Source: DASZUK01 sp035547695 (GTDB lineage: Bacteria > Actinomycetota > Acidimicrobiia > Acidimicrobiales > RAAP-2). Taken from it: DNA of 64,000 nt. The position numbers and the translations under genes are program-made. Below the pieces are notes generated by a model. It worked only from the letters and a program-made list of their open reading frames with translations. It made no database searches and was not told where the DNA came from. Below are positions 32,680-41,575 of this stretch, in pieces (position 1 is the stretch's first letter; each line of letters opens with the position of its first letter). The DNA lies in NCBI GenBank assembly GCA_035547695.1, contig DASZUK010000001.1, positions 1-64,000 on the forward strand, given 5' to 3'.

Positions 32680-32761
32680 TCCGGCCGGGACCCCCGCCGG
32701 CCGTCGGGCACCAGCCACCGGCCCGGCCGGCCCGGCTCAGCTCAGATCAGCTCAGATCAGG

Positions 32762-33649
32762 TCAGTAGTGCCAGGGGTACGGCGACCAGTCCGGTGGCCG
32801 CTTCTGCAAGAACGCGTCCCGGCCCTCGGCGGCCTCGTCGGTGCCGTAGGCCAGCCGGGTGGCCTCGCCGGCGAACAACTGCTGGCCGACCAGCCCGTCG
32901 TCCACCAGGTTGAAGGCGAACTTCAGCATCCGCTGGGCGGTGGGGCTCTTGGCGTTGACGGCCGCCGCCCACTCCAGGGCCACCCGCTCCAGGTCGTCGT
33001 GGGGGACCACCGCGTTCACCGCCCCCATCCGGTGGGCCTCCTCCGCGGTGTAGGTGCGGCCCAGGAAGAAGACCTCGCGGGCGAACTTCTGGCCGACCTG
33101 CCGGGCCAGGTAGGCCGACCCGAAGCCGCCGTCGAAGCTGGCCACGTCGGCGTCGGTCTGCTTGAACCGGGCGTGCTCGGCGCTGGCCAGGGTCAGGTCG
33201 GACACCACGTGCAGGCTGTGCCCGCCGCCGGCCGCCCAGCCCGGCACCACGCAGATCACCACCTTCGGCATGAACCGGATCAGCCGCTGCGCCTCCAGGA
33301 TGTGCAGCCGGCCCACCCCGCGGCCCGCCGGCTGGCCCTCCTCGTACTGGTACCCGTCCCGGCCCCGGATGCGCTGGTCCCCGCCGGAGCAGAACGCCCA
33401 GCCGCCGTCCCGGGGCGACGGCCCGTTGCCGGTCAGCAGCACGCACCCCACGTCGGCCCACTGCCGGGCGTGGTCCAGGGCGGTGCACAGCTCGTCGACG
33501 GTGTGCGGCCGGAACGCGTTGCGGACCTCCGGGCGGTCGAACGCCACCCGCACCGTCCCCTGGTCGACGGCCCGGTGGTAGGTGATGTCGGTGAAGTCGA
33601 ACCCGGCCACCGGTTGCCAGGCGTCGGCGTCGAACAGGGCGGAGACCAT
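32762..33649 (-). CDS. menB: 1,4-dihydroxy-2-naphthoyl-CoA synthase
   Basis: 295-residue crotonase-family enzyme of menaquinone synthesis, converting o-succinylbenzoyl-CoA to DHNA-CoA. MenB hallmarks: FTDITYHRA, RPEVRNAFRPHTVDEL, WAFCSGGDQRIRG (the DQ-x-RG signature), VVPGWAAGGGHSLHVV, TDADVASFDGGFGSAYLARQ and a C-terminal RPPDWSPYPWHY closing. The ATG at 33649 is chosen; the upstream codons are low-complexity repeat. No other men genes are visible here. Its stop sits in a TGATCTGAGC tandem repeat. Confidence 0.95.
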   Translation of the reverse strand: MVSALFDADAWQPVAGFDFTDITYHRAVDQGTVRVAFDRPEVRNAFRPHTVDELCTALDHARQWADVGCVLLTGNGPSPRDGGWAFCSGGDQRIRGRDGYQYEEGQPAGRGVGRLHILEAQRLIRFMPKVVICVVPGWAAGGGHSLHVVSDLTLASAEHARFKQTDADVASFDGGFGSAYLARQVGQKFAREVFFLGRTYTAEEAHRMGAVNAVVPHDDLERVALEWAAAVNAKSPTAQRMLKFAFNLVDDGLVGQQLFAGEATRLAYGTDEAAEGRDAFLQKRPPDWSPYPWHY

Positions 33650-33721
33650 GGCGGTGCAGCCTAACGGCGGGCCGCCTGGCGGCGGGCGGCCCAACGGCGG
33701 GGCGGCTGACGGCGGTGCCGC

Positions 33722-35326
33722 CTAACGGCGGGACCGGACCGGCCCGCGGCCGAACAGCACCGACCGGGCCCGGGCGGCCGGCAACAGGGCGGCCCGGGCG
33801 GCGTTGGCCCCGGCGGCCCCGTGGACCCCGCCGCCGGGATGGGCGGACGCCGAGGCCAGGTACAGCCCGGCCACCGGCGTCTCCGGCCGGCCGGCCCCCG
33901 GCAGCGGCCGGAACAGCACCTGTTGGTGCAGGGCGGCGGTGCCGCCGTTGACGGCGCCGCCGTCCAGGTTGGCGTCGGCCGCCTCCAGGTCGGCCGGCCC
34001 GGCCACGTGCCGCGCCCGGACCAGCGACCCGAACCCGGGGGCCAGCGCCTCCACCCGGGCCTCCATGCGGTCGGCGAACCGCTCCAGCCAGCCGGCCTGG
34101 CCGCCGGCCACGTCCAGCTCGCCGGCAGCGTCCCCGCGGACCCGGCGGGGCACCCGGGCGTAGGCCCAGGCGGTGCCGGTGCCCGGCGGCGACCGGGTGG
34201 GGTCGGCCACGGCCGGCTGGCCGAACAGCACGAACGGCCGCCCCGGCAGCCGGCCCATGGCCAGTTGGGCGGCGTGCTCGGTCAGGTTGTCGACGTCGTC
34301 GGCCACGTGCACCGTGCCGGCCCGCCGTGCGGCTTCGGCGGCCCACGGCACCGGGCCGTCCAGGGCCCAGTCCACCTTGACGGTGCCGCTGTCCCACTGG
34401 AACCGGCCCAGGTCCCCCAGGAAGCCGGCCGGCAGTTGGTCGGGGTCCAGCAGCCGGCCGTACAGGGCGGGGGCCGACACGTCCGCCAGCACCGCCCGGC
34501 CGGCGTCCACCTCGGTGCCGTCCGCCGTCCGCACCGCCACCGCCCGGCCGCCGCGGACCACCACCCCGGTCACGAGGCTGCCGCACCGCACCGACCCTCC
34601 CCGGCGCTCCAGCCGGCGGACCAGGGCGGCCGTCATCTGCCCGGCGCCGCCTTCGGGCACCGGGTTGCCGTGCTCCTGGGCCAGGCAGCCGAGCAACCAG
34701 CCGTACAGGCCGCTGCCGGCGGCCTCCGGGGCCAGGTCGGCGTGCAGGGCGTTGCCGCCCAGCAGCACCGCCGCCCCGTCGCCGCCGAACCGCTCCTCGG
34801 CCATCCGCCGCACCGGCAGCAGCAGTTGCCGCGCGAACCGCAACGTGCCCACCCGGCCCAGCCGGCCGGCCAGCCGTACCGCCGGGCCCACCGGCGGGAA
34901 CGGCCGGAACAGGCAGTCCAGGAACGGCGCCGCCACCGTCCGCCACTCGTCCACCATCGCCGTCCAGGCCGCCCCGTCGCCGGGGAAGAAGGCGTCCACC
35001 GAGGCGGCCGTGGACGCCACGTCGGGGCCGATGGCCGCGCAGCGACCGTCCGGCAGCGGATGGGCCAGGGCCACCGGGGCCCGCCGCCACCGCAGCCCGT
35101 GGTCCTCCAGGCGGAGCCCGGCGAACACCGGCGACACCGCCGCCAGGGGGTAGAAGGCACTGAACCGGTCGTGCCGGAACCCCGGCTCGGTTAGCTCGGC
35201 CGTGCGCACCGCCCCGCCCGGTTCGTCGGCGGCCTCCAGCACGGTCACCGACCAGCCGGCGTCGGCCAGCAGGTTGGCGGCCACCAGCCCGTTGGGGCCG
35301 GCGCCGACCACCACGGCGTCGGTCAC
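33722..35326 (-). CDS. FAD-dependent oxidoreductase, phytoene-desaturase-like
   Basis: 534-residue flavoprotein. The N-terminal dinucleotide fold is VTDAVVVGAGPNGLVAANLL followed by VTVLEAADEPGGAVRT. The C-terminal FAD motif is LYLASASAHPGGGVHGAAGANAA. These are features of carotenoid/phytoene desaturase and NAD(P)/FAD oxidoreductase PDS-type proteins (CrtI/pyridine-nucleotide-disulfide PYROXD2-like). No carotenoid genes are nearby, so the substrate is open. The GTG at 35326 starts 4 nt after the ABC exporter stop. Confidence 0.87.
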   Translation of the reverse strand: MTDAVVVGAGPNGLVAANLLADAGWSVTVLEAADEPGGAVRTAELTEPGFRHDRFSAFYPLAAVSPVFAGLRLEDHGLRWRRAPVALAHPLPDGRCAAIGPDVASTAASVDAFFPGDGAAWTAMVDEWRTVAAPFLDCLFRPFPPVGPAVRLAGRLGRVGTLRFARQLLLPVRRMAEERFGGDGAAVLLGGNALHADLAPEAAGSGLYGWLLGCLAQEHGNPVPEGGAGQMTAALVRRLERRGGSVRCGSLVTGVVVRGGRAVAVRTADGTEVDAGRAVLADVSAPALYGRLLDPDQLPAGFLGDLGRFQWDSGTVKVDWALDGPVPWAAEAARRAGTVHVADDVDNLTEHAAQLAMGRLPGRPFVLFGQPAVADPTRSPPGTGTAWAYARVPRRVRGDAAGELDVAGGQAGWLERFADRMEARVEALAPGFGSLVRARHVAGPADLEAADANLDGGAVNGGTAALHQQVLFRPLPGAGRPETPVAGLYLASASAHPGGGVHGAAGANAARAALLPAARARSVLFGRGPVRSRR

Positions 35327-35330
35327 CGGG

Positions 35331-37235
35331 TCAGCGCTGCCGGACCACCGGGCCGGCGTCGCCGTCCTGGTCGGCGAACTGGGTGCGGTACAGCTCGGCG
35401 TACAGCCCGCCGTGGGCCAGCAGCTCGGCGTGGGTGCCACGCTCCACCACCCGGCCGCCGTCGATCACCAGCAACTGGTCGGCCTCCCGGACGGTGGACA
35501 GCCGGTGGGCGATGACCAGCGAGGTCCGGCCGGCCAGGGTGACCCGCAGGGCTTCCTGCACGGCGGCCTCCGACTCCGAGTCCAGGTGGGCGGTGGCCTC
35601 GTCCAGCACCACCACGTCCGGCGCCTTCAGCAGCAGCCGGGCCAGGGCCACCCGCTGCTTCTCGCCCCCGGACAGCCGGTACCCGCGCTCGCCGACCACC
35701 GTGTCCAGCCCGTCCGGCAGCGACGCCACCAGCGGCAGCACCTGGGCCTGGTCCAGGGCGGCCAGCAGCTCGTCGTCGGTGGCGTCCGGCCGGGCGTACC
35801 GCAGGTTGGCCCGGAGGCTGTCGTGGAACAGGTGCGGGTCCTGGGTCACCACCCCGACGGTGGCCTGCACCGACCCCAGGGTGGCCTGCCGGACGTCGAC
35901 GCCGTTGATCCGCACCGCCCCGCCACCGACGTCGTAGAGCCGGGGGACCAGGTTGGAGATGGTGGTCTTGCCGGCGCCCGAAGGACCGACCAGTGCCACC
36001 ATCTGGCCGGGGGCCACCGTGAACGACACGTCGTGCAGCACCTCGTGGCGGGGCGCCGACTCCAGCGTGGCCACCGCCTCCAGCGACGCCAGCGACACGT
36101 CCTGGGCGGTGGGGTACGAGAAGTCCACGTGGTCCAGCTCCACCGTGGCCGGGCCGCGGGGGATGGCCACGGCGTCGGGGGCCTCCTGGATCATGGGCAC
36201 CAGGTCCAGCACTTCGAAGATCCGCTCGAACGACACCAGGGTGGTCATGACGTCCAGGTTGACGTTGGACAACTGGGTCAGCGGGGCGTACAGCCGGGCC
36301 AGGTAGGCGGTGAGGGCCACCACGGTGCCCACGGCCAGGTCGCCGTGGACGGCCTCGACGCCGCCGTAGGCGTAGGCGAACGCGGTGGCCAGGGCGGCGG
36401 TGGTGGTCAGGGCCACCATGAACAGCCGGGAGTACAGCGCCTGGGTGATGCCGATGTCCCGCACCCGGGCGGCCCGCCGGTCGAAGTGCTCGGCCTCCGC
36501 CTGCGGCCGGCCGTACAGCTTCACCAGCATCGCCCCGGACACGTTGAACCGCTCGCTCATCACCATGTTCATCTCGGCGTTCAGGTCGTACGCCTCCCTG
36601 GTCATCGCCCCGAGGCGCCGGCCGACCAGCCGGGCCGGGATCAGGAAGCAGGGCAGCAGCACCAGGGCCACCAGCGTGATCTGCCAACTGAGGATGAACA
36701 TGGCCACCAGCACGATGGCCACCGTGATCAGGTTGCCGACCACGTTGGACAGCAGTGTGGTGAACGCCTGCTGGGCGCCGATGACGTCGTTGTTGAGCCG
36801 GCTGACCAGGGCGCCGGTCTGGGTCCGGGTGAAGAAGGCCAGCGGCATCCGCTGGATGTGGGCGAACACCTTCGACCGCATGTCGAAGATCAGCCCCTCC
36901 CCGATGGTGGCCGAGATCCGCCGTGTGCACAGCGACAGCACCGCCGACACCAGGGCCAGCCCGGCGGCCACGCCGGCCAGGGCCACCACCAGCCCGGCGT
37001 CGTGCCCCAGGATGCCCTTGTCGATGATGCCCCGCAGGATCAGCGGGTTGACCGCGCCGACGACCGCGTCCAGGACCACCACCGGCAGGAACACCGCCAG
37101 GATCTTGCGGTACGGCATGGCGAACCGCAGCATCCGACGGGTGGTGCCCTTCTTGACCCGGTGGTCCAGCACCGACCGGTCCTGGCGGAACGACCGCATG
37201 CCGGAGAACCCGACCCCCCGGCCCGGCGGCGGCAT
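35331..37235 (-). CDS. ABC exporter half-transporter (fused TMD-NBD)
   Basis: 634 residues. Six-helix ABC-type-1 membrane domain (about 40-340) and C-terminal ATPase: Walker A GPSGAGKTT, Q-loop VTQDPHLF, signature LSGGEKQRVALARL, Walker B VVLDEATAHLD, and H-loop IAHRLSTV. It works as a homo- or heterodimer exporting a lipid, peptide or drug. The ATG at 37235 gives a Pro/Gly-rich short lead. The FAD oxidoreductase follows in the same transcript, which might supply its cargo (inference only). Confidence 0.92.
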   Translation of the reverse strand: MPPPGRGVGFSGMRSFRQDRSVLDHRVKKGTTRRMLRFAMPYRKILAVFLPVVVLDAVVGAVNPLILRGIIDKGILGHDAGLVVALAGVAAGLALVSAVLSLCTRRISATIGEGLIFDMRSKVFAHIQRMPLAFFTRTQTGALVSRLNNDVIGAQQAFTTLLSNVVGNLITVAIVLVAMFILSWQITLVALVLLPCFLIPARLVGRRLGAMTREAYDLNAEMNMVMSERFNVSGAMLVKLYGRPQAEAEHFDRRAARVRDIGITQALYSRLFMVALTTTAALATAFAYAYGGVEAVHGDLAVGTVVALTAYLARLYAPLTQLSNVNLDVMTTLVSFERIFEVLDLVPMIQEAPDAVAIPRGPATVELDHVDFSYPTAQDVSLASLEAVATLESAPRHEVLHDVSFTVAPGQMVALVGPSGAGKTTISNLVPRLYDVGGGAVRINGVDVRQATLGSVQATVGVVTQDPHLFHDSLRANLRYARPDATDDELLAALDQAQVLPLVASLPDGLDTVVGERGYRLSGGEKQRVALARLLLKAPDVVVLDEATAHLDSESEAAVQEALRVTLAGRTSLVIAHRLSTVREADQLLVIDGGRVVERGTHAELLAHGGLYAELYRTQFADQDGDAGPVVRQR

Positions 37236-37289
37236 CTCAGGCTCCTGTGCGCCACGACATCGCCGGCCACACTACCGGTGGCCTGGCGC

Positions 37290-37395
37290 TCGTCCTGCGA
37301 GTGCTGCGGCCGTCGCTCGTCCTGCAACCGCTGTTCGTCTTGCGGCCGCTGTTCGTCTTGTCGTCCTGCGGCCGCCGCTCGTCCTGCGGCCGCCG
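37290..37395. repeat. Imperfect ~18-bp repeats CTCGTCCTGCGGCCGC
   Basis: About six imperfect copies fill the gap between the ABC exporter start and the stop of the next minus-strand gene, with TCGTCYTGCRRCCGC as the common core. The last copy lies against the stop codon of that gene (37396). Confidence 0.7.
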
Positions 37396-38025
37396 CTAGT
37401 TCTGCGGCCGTCGCCGGCGGATGCGGGCCAGGTAGGACCAGCGGCCCAACAGGGCGCCCACCGCCCCGACCACCATGGCGCCGACCACGGCGGCCAGCAG
37501 GCCGGCCAGGAAGTGGCCGGTCACCGGCCGCCGGGTGATGACGCGGTACAGCAGGTCCACCAGGACCAGCAGCACCGCCACCGGCAGGGCCACCGCCACC
37601 CCCTGGCTGACGGCGCCGGTCGGGCGGCGGCGGTGGCGTCCGGCGATGCCGCCGGCCACCAGGAAGCCCACGGCGCCGATGACCACCGGGAGCAGCCAGA
37701 GCCGGCCGGCCCGGTTGTGCAGCCCCTCCGCCGCCAGCAGGCAGGGCCCGCCGACCAGCAGGGCCAGGATGATGCCGTCACTCAGCGACCGCCAGTGCAG
37801 GGTCAGCCCGGACCCGGCCGCGGCCTGCCGCTCGGACACCGGTGCCGGGGCAAGCTGCCGTGGTGTGGACGCCGGGTCCAGGTCGTCCATGTCGTCGGCG
37901 ATGAGGCCGTCCGGCAGCCGTGGCGCCGCAGGGGGCCGTGGCGCCGCAGGGGGCCGTGGCGCCGCAGGAGGCCGTGGCGCCGCAGGGGGCCGTGGCACAG
38001 CGTCGTGACCCGGTTCCTCCGCCAT
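37396..38025 (-). CDS. Small polytopic membrane protein with Pro/Ala repeat N-terminus (unknown)
   Basis: 209 residues. Residues 10-35 are five copies of a PRPPAA hexapeptide, encoded by an 18-bp tandem repeat (about 37917-37996). Then come an acidic stretch (DDMDDLDP) and four hydrophobic segments (ILALLVGGPCLLAAEG, LWLLPVVIGAVGFLVAGG, VALPVAVLLVLVDLLYRV, LAGLLAAVVGAMVVGAVGALLG), ending RIRRRRPQN. No family recognised. The start is 12 bp after the cobyrinate synthase stop, so it is co-transcribed with it. Confidence 0.7.
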   Translation of the reverse strand: MAEEPGHDAVPRPPAAPRPPAAPRPPAAPRPPAAPRLPDGLIADDMDDLDPASTPRQLAPAPVSERQAAAGSGLTLHWRSLSDGIILALLVGGPCLLAAEGLHNRAGRLWLLPVVIGAVGFLVAGGIAGRHRRRPTGAVSQGVAVALPVAVLLVLVDLLYRVITRRPVTGHFLAGLLAAVVGAMVVGAVGALLGRWSYLARIRRRRPQN

Positions 38026-38037
38026 GCCCGCAGCAGC

Positions 38038-39426
38038 CTAACCCGAGGGCGTCGTGAAATTCTGGGGGCCGTTCCGTGACGTTTGCACGAACCGCTCCGC
38101 CGGGCCCGGGTCGGCGGCGAGGTGCAGGTGCAGGTAGGAGGCCAGCAGGGTGGGGGAGGCCCAACCGGCCGGCCCGGTGCCGGTGCGGCCGGCCACCGCC
38201 AACGCGTCCCCCGGGGGCTCCAGGACGGAGTAGTGCAGCTCGTGGCCCCGCAGGTGGGCGCCGGCCGGGGCCACCGGGTTGCCGGTGCGGACGGCGGCGG
38301 TGCGGTACCCGACGGTGATGCGGTCGGTCATCTGCCCGTCGGCGGGCAGCACCCCGCAGAGCGGGTGGCCGTCCAGGGACCGGGCCAGCCAGAGCAGGCC
38401 GCCGCATTCGGCCCAGGTGACCAGGCCGGCGGCCACCTTCCGGCGGACGTCGTCCAGCAGCGGCCGGTTGGCGGCCAGGGCCGGGGCGAACACCTCGGGG
38501 TAGCCGCCGCCGGCGTACAGCGCCCGGGCCCCGTCCGGCAGCGCCGGGGACTCCAGCGGGTCGAACGGCAGCAGGTCGGCCCCGGCCTCGGCCAGCCGTT
38601 CCAGGTTGTCCGGGTAGGCGAAGCTGAACGCCGGTCCGGCCATCACCGCCACCGGCACCGCCGGGCCGGTGGACCGGGTGGGCGGCAGCGAGGTGCCGGG
38701 GACGAACGGCGGCGCGGCGCGGGCCAGGGCCTCCACGGCGGCCAGGTCCACCGACCGGGCCACGGCGTCGGCCAGCCGGTCCACCGAGGCGGCCACCGCC
38801 GTCGGGTGCTCCACGACCGGCACCAGGCCCAGGTGGCGGTCCCGCCAGCCGAACCCGGCATCGCGGCGGAGGGCGCCCAGCACCGGCAGGCCCAGCGGCG
38901 CCAGGGCCTCCCGGAGGATGGACTCGTGGTCGTCGGACCCCACCCGGTTCAGGACCACCCCGCCGATGCCGGCGCCGCCGCGGAGCCGGCACAGCAGGTC
39001 GTGGTAGCCGTGCACCACCGCCGCCACCGACCCGGTCACCGAGGCGGCGTCCACCACCAGGACCACCGGGGCCCCCAGCAGTGCGGACACCTGGGCGGTG
39101 CTGGACTCGGTGCCGGCCCCGACCCCGTCGAACAGCCCCATCACCCCCTCGACGACCAGCAGGTCCGCACCGGCGGCGGCCCGGGCGGCCAGCGGCGCGA
39201 TGGCGTGGTGGCCGGACAGGAACACGTCCAGGTTCCGCCCCGGCCGGCCGGTGGCCACGTGGTGGTAGGCGGGGTCGACGAAGTCCGGGCCGACCTTGGC
39301 CGGGGCCACCGCCAGGCCCCGGCGACGGAACGCGGCCATCAGGCCGGTGGCCACCGTGGTCTTGCCGGCCCCCGACTGGGTGCCGGCCACGACGAGGCGG
39401 GGCCCCAGGGCCGGCCAGGCGGTCAG
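38038..39426 (-). CDS. cobB: Cobyrinate a,c-diamide synthase
   Basis: ATP- and glutamine-dependent amidation of cobyrinic acid carboxylates in cobalamin synthesis. N-terminal P-loop domain: RLVVAGTQSGAGKTTVATGL, VGPDFVDPAYH and VEGVMGLFDG. The C-terminal class I-like glutaminase domain has its nucleophile in ECGGLLWL and a late His in GHELHYSVL. The 5' end is unresolved. I start at a CTG (39424-39426) overlapping the TGA of the CobO-tail ORF because conserved sequence begins there. The only conventional in-frame starts are GTG 39546 and ATG 39588, which would encode Arg-rich sequence in the frame of that tail. Confidence 0.85.
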   Translation of the reverse strand: MTAWPALGPRLVVAGTQSGAGKTTVATGLMAAFRRRGLAVAPAKVGPDFVDPAYHHVATGRPGRNLDVFLSGHHAIAPLAARAAAGADLLVVEGVMGLFDGVGAGTESSTAQVSALLGAPVVLVVDAASVTGSVAAVVHGYHDLLCRLRGGAGIGGVVLNRVGSDDHESILREALAPLGLPVLGALRRDAGFGWRDRHLGLVPVVEHPTAVAASVDRLADAVARSVDLAAVEALARAAPPFVPGTSLPPTRSTGPAVPVAVMAGPAFSFAYPDNLERLAEAGADLLPFDPLESPALPDGARALYAGGGYPEVFAPALAANRPLLDDVRRKVAAGLVTWAECGGLLWLARSLDGHPLCGVLPADGQMTDRITVGYRTAAVRTGNPVAPAGAHLRGHELHYSVLEPPGDALAVAGRTGTGPAGWASPTLLASYLHLHLAADPGPAERFVQTSRNGPQNFTTPSG

Positions 39427-39536
39427 TGCTCGATCCCCTTCTCGGCCTTGATCCCGCGGTCGTTCGCGTGCTCGGTCTTCCGCATCTCGGTGCCGTCGCC
39501 GGCGTGCAGCAGCACGATCGATTCGCCGCGAGCCAT
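39423..39536 (-). pseudogene. cobO: CobO C-terminal remnant (37 aa)
   Basis: A 37-residue ATG-initiated frame ending TEMRKTEHANDRGIKAEKGI-EH. That matches the C-terminal signature of cob(I)yrinic acid a,c-diamide adenosyltransferases (VTEMRxVKHxxDxGIKAQxGIEY). The catalytic P-loop part of CobO (about 160 residues) is missing and nothing upstream restores it. In many actinobacteria cobO directly precedes cobB, so this looks like a deletion remnant left at the cobB 5' end. No SD is evident. It could also be an expressed small protein. Confidence 0.5.
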
Positions 39537-39588
39537 GGCCGGTCACCGTAGCCGCGGGCGCCGGTACCGCCCCTGGCGATGCCGCCAT

Positions 39589-39895
39589 TCACCGCCGCCG
39601 ATCGCCCGATCTCCTGGTTCTAACCGATTGGCAACCAAAGTATGACGGCCACGCCACCGTCTTGAAATTGCTCTCGAAGGGTCCCTGATTACCGTCGCAC
39701 GCAGCGGTAGCCGGCGGATGTAAAGGGTGTTTTTCTACGGAAATGGCACCTGGGTCGGCCAGTTCCGGCGGCAGCAAAGCAATATCGCAGCAAAACGGCG
39801 ACAAGGTAACGGACAGATTTTATGTACAGGTGTCAGGGCGAAAAGGGTGGTCGGTCCGGCAAAATGGCCGTTGCCCCGCGCCCGGACGGGGGACG
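39589..39895 (+). other. AT-richer leader upstream of the polysaccharide operon
   Basis: About 300 bp without a convincing gene and markedly less GC-rich than its surroundings. It contains CTTGAAATTGC (possible -35 TTGAAA near 39661), a TTTTT tract at 39730 and ATTTTATGTACAGG near 39820. It precedes a six-gene operon, so promoter and regulatory RNA or protein sites are expected. I tried to fit the conserved core of the c-di-GMP-I and ydaO riboswitches and could not. Confidence 0.4.
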
Positions 39896-41575
39896 ATGAC
39901 CACCCTGCCGGTCGACGCAGCACCGCCGCGGCTGGCTCCGGCGGTGGCTCCGGCGCCGGTCGCCGGGCCGGTGCTGCGGCGCGTGCCCTGGGCCCGGTGG
40001 GCCCTGCTGGTCGGGGCCACCGCGGTGGCGTTCAACGGCACCTTCCGCTCGGCCGCCCAGCAGGCCCACCAGGGGGCGCCGCTGGCCTACCTGTTCCTGC
40101 TGCCGGCCTGGGCGGTCGCGCTGGCGGTGGGCACCACCCTGCGCCGCCGTGGGGAGCTGCCCATCCACGACCGCCAGGTCGACTGGATCGTGGCCACCGC
40201 CCTGGCCGTCGGCCTGTGGATGCTGGACGTGCTGCTGGCCCCCCGGCTGGGAGCCACCGCCGAGCTGGTCCGGGTGGACGTGGCCGGGATGCTGCTGTTC
40301 GTGGCCACCGCCTCGGTGCTGTTGTTCGGCACCCGGGCCACCGGCCGGTACTGGGCCACCTGGCTGTTCCTGGCCGCCTGCTGGCCCCTGTCCTACCAGT
40401 TGGTCGGAGCCGCCCTGGGCGGCACCACCACGGTGTACGCCACGCTGGACGTGCTGCTGACCGCGGCGGCTCTGGGCCTGGCCCGGGGGGGCTGGCGCGC
40501 CGGTGCGTCGGTCGCCGCGGTGACCCTCGCCACCGGGGCGGTGGGGGTGGCCGCGGTGGCCCGGTTGCCCCAACTGTCGCAACTGTCGCAGATGGCTGCC
40601 GAGGTGCTGCCGGCGGCGGCGGCCATGGTGGCGGTGGTCGGGGTGGGGCTGGCCACCAGGTGGCGGGCGGCGGCCGGCCGGCGGTGGGCGCGGTGGGCGC
40701 TGGCCCCGGCCCGGCCCCCGGCGGTCCCCCGGGCCAGGGTGGCGGGGGCGGTGGTGGTGGTGCTGGCCGCGGTGGTGCTGCTCCGCGGCGACATGGCCCC
40801 GCAGACCCTGGCCTACCGGTCCTTGCCGAAGGCCGGCGCCGGCTGGACCACCCACGCGGTGGTGCCGGCCGGTTGGGACGTGGTCGGCAAGCCGGCCCGG
40901 TACGGCTGGGTGCCCCGGTACTTCGGGCTCGGGGCCCGGTGGCAGCGGTTCGACCTGCGGCCGGCCGCCGGACCGGCGGCGGTCGAGCCGACGTCCAGCC
41001 GGGCCATGTCGGCCACACGGCCCACCACCACGTCGACCACCGTGGTGGTGGACGCCCTGACGGTGCCCGACGCCGGCACCCTGGCCACCTACCCGTCGGT
41101 GGCCTGCTACAAGCTGACCACCCCCTACCTGACCTCGGCCGCCCCGGTGGACCTGGGCCACGGGGTGGCGGCCACCGTGTACTACGCCAACTCCGCCGCC
41201 GCCCAGTCGGTGGCCGACGCCAACTGGACCCTGCTGACCTGGGTGTGGAAGGTGCCGGCCGGTCCCAGCGGGGACGTGCAGCGCATCACCGTGTTCGCCG
41301 CCGACGGCGCCGCCGGCCGGGCCGGGGTGCCGAAGCCGGCGTCGCCGGGCACCAACGACGGCATCCGGACCACCTTCACCGACATCCTCCGCGGCGCCTC
41401 CACCGTCGGCAGCCCCGGCCCCGACGCCAAGGCCCTGGCGCAGGCCACGGCGTTCGCCAGGGCGGTGGTGGCCGACCAGGTGGCGGGGCAGGCGGCCGAG
41501 CGGGCGACGGGCCAGGTGGCCGAGCAGGTAGTGGGGCGGGCGGCCGGCCAGGCGGCCCAGCAGGTGGCGCGATGA
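39896..41575 (+). CDS. Polytopic membrane protein, first gene of the polysaccharide operon (unknown)
   Basis: 559 residues. Residues about 30-270 hold seven or eight membrane segments (WALLVGATAVAFNG, LAYLFLLPAWAVALAVG, WIVATALAVGLWMLDVLL, MLLFVATASVLLFG, LFLAACWPLSYQLVGAAL and others). One further segment (VVVVLAAVVLL) leads to a large extracytoplasmic domain (KAGAGWTTHAVVPAGWD... YYANSAAAQSVADANWTLLTWVW), then an Ala/Gln/Val-rich tail (QVAGQAAERATGQVAEQVVG). The organisation recalls exosortase plus EpsI-type proteins, but the exosortase Cys/Arg/His motifs are not seen. The ATG at 39896 has GGGGGAC upstream. It overlaps the synthase gene by ATGA. Confidence 0.65.
   Translation: MTTLPVDAAPPRLAPAVAPAPVAGPVLRRVPWARWALLVGATAVAFNGTFRSAAQQAHQGAPLAYLFLLPAWAVALAVGTTLRRRGELPIHDRQVDWIVATALAVGLWMLDVLLAPRLGATAELVRVDVAGMLLFVATASVLLFGTRATGRYWATWLFLAACWPLSYQLVGAALGGTTTVYATLDVLLTAAALGLARGGWRAGASVAAVTLATGAVGVAAVARLPQLSQLSQMAAEVLPAAAAMVAVVGVGLATRWRAAAGRRWARWALAPARPPAVPRARVAGAVVVVLAAVVLLRGDMAPQTLAYRSLPKAGAGWTTHAVVPAGWDVVGKPARYGWVPRYFGLGARWQRFDLRPAAGPAAVEPTSSRAMSATRPTTTSTTVVVDALTVPDAGTLATYPSVACYKLTTPYLTSAAPVDLGHGVAATVYYANSAAAQSVADANWTLLTWVWKVPAGPSGDVQRITVFAADGAAGRAGVPKPASPGTNDGIRTTFTDILRGASTVGSPGPDAKALAQATAFARAVVADQVAGQAAERATGQVAEQVVGRAAGQAAQQVAR

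Noticed and set aside
39427..39588. CobB N-terminal extension to ATG 39588
   Set aside because: The 54 extra residues are Arg-rich and appear to be the alternative frame of the CobO-like tail; kept only as a possible start.
39589..39895. c-di-GMP-I or c-di-AMP riboswitch before the polysaccharide operon
   Set aside because: The fragments GGCAACCAAAG and GCAGCAAAGC look suggestive, but the paired elements and conserved core order of either class could not be built.
39896..41575. Exosortase
   Set aside because: Topology is similar, but no CSG-type cysteine motif or the partner Arg and His motifs were found; the function is left open.
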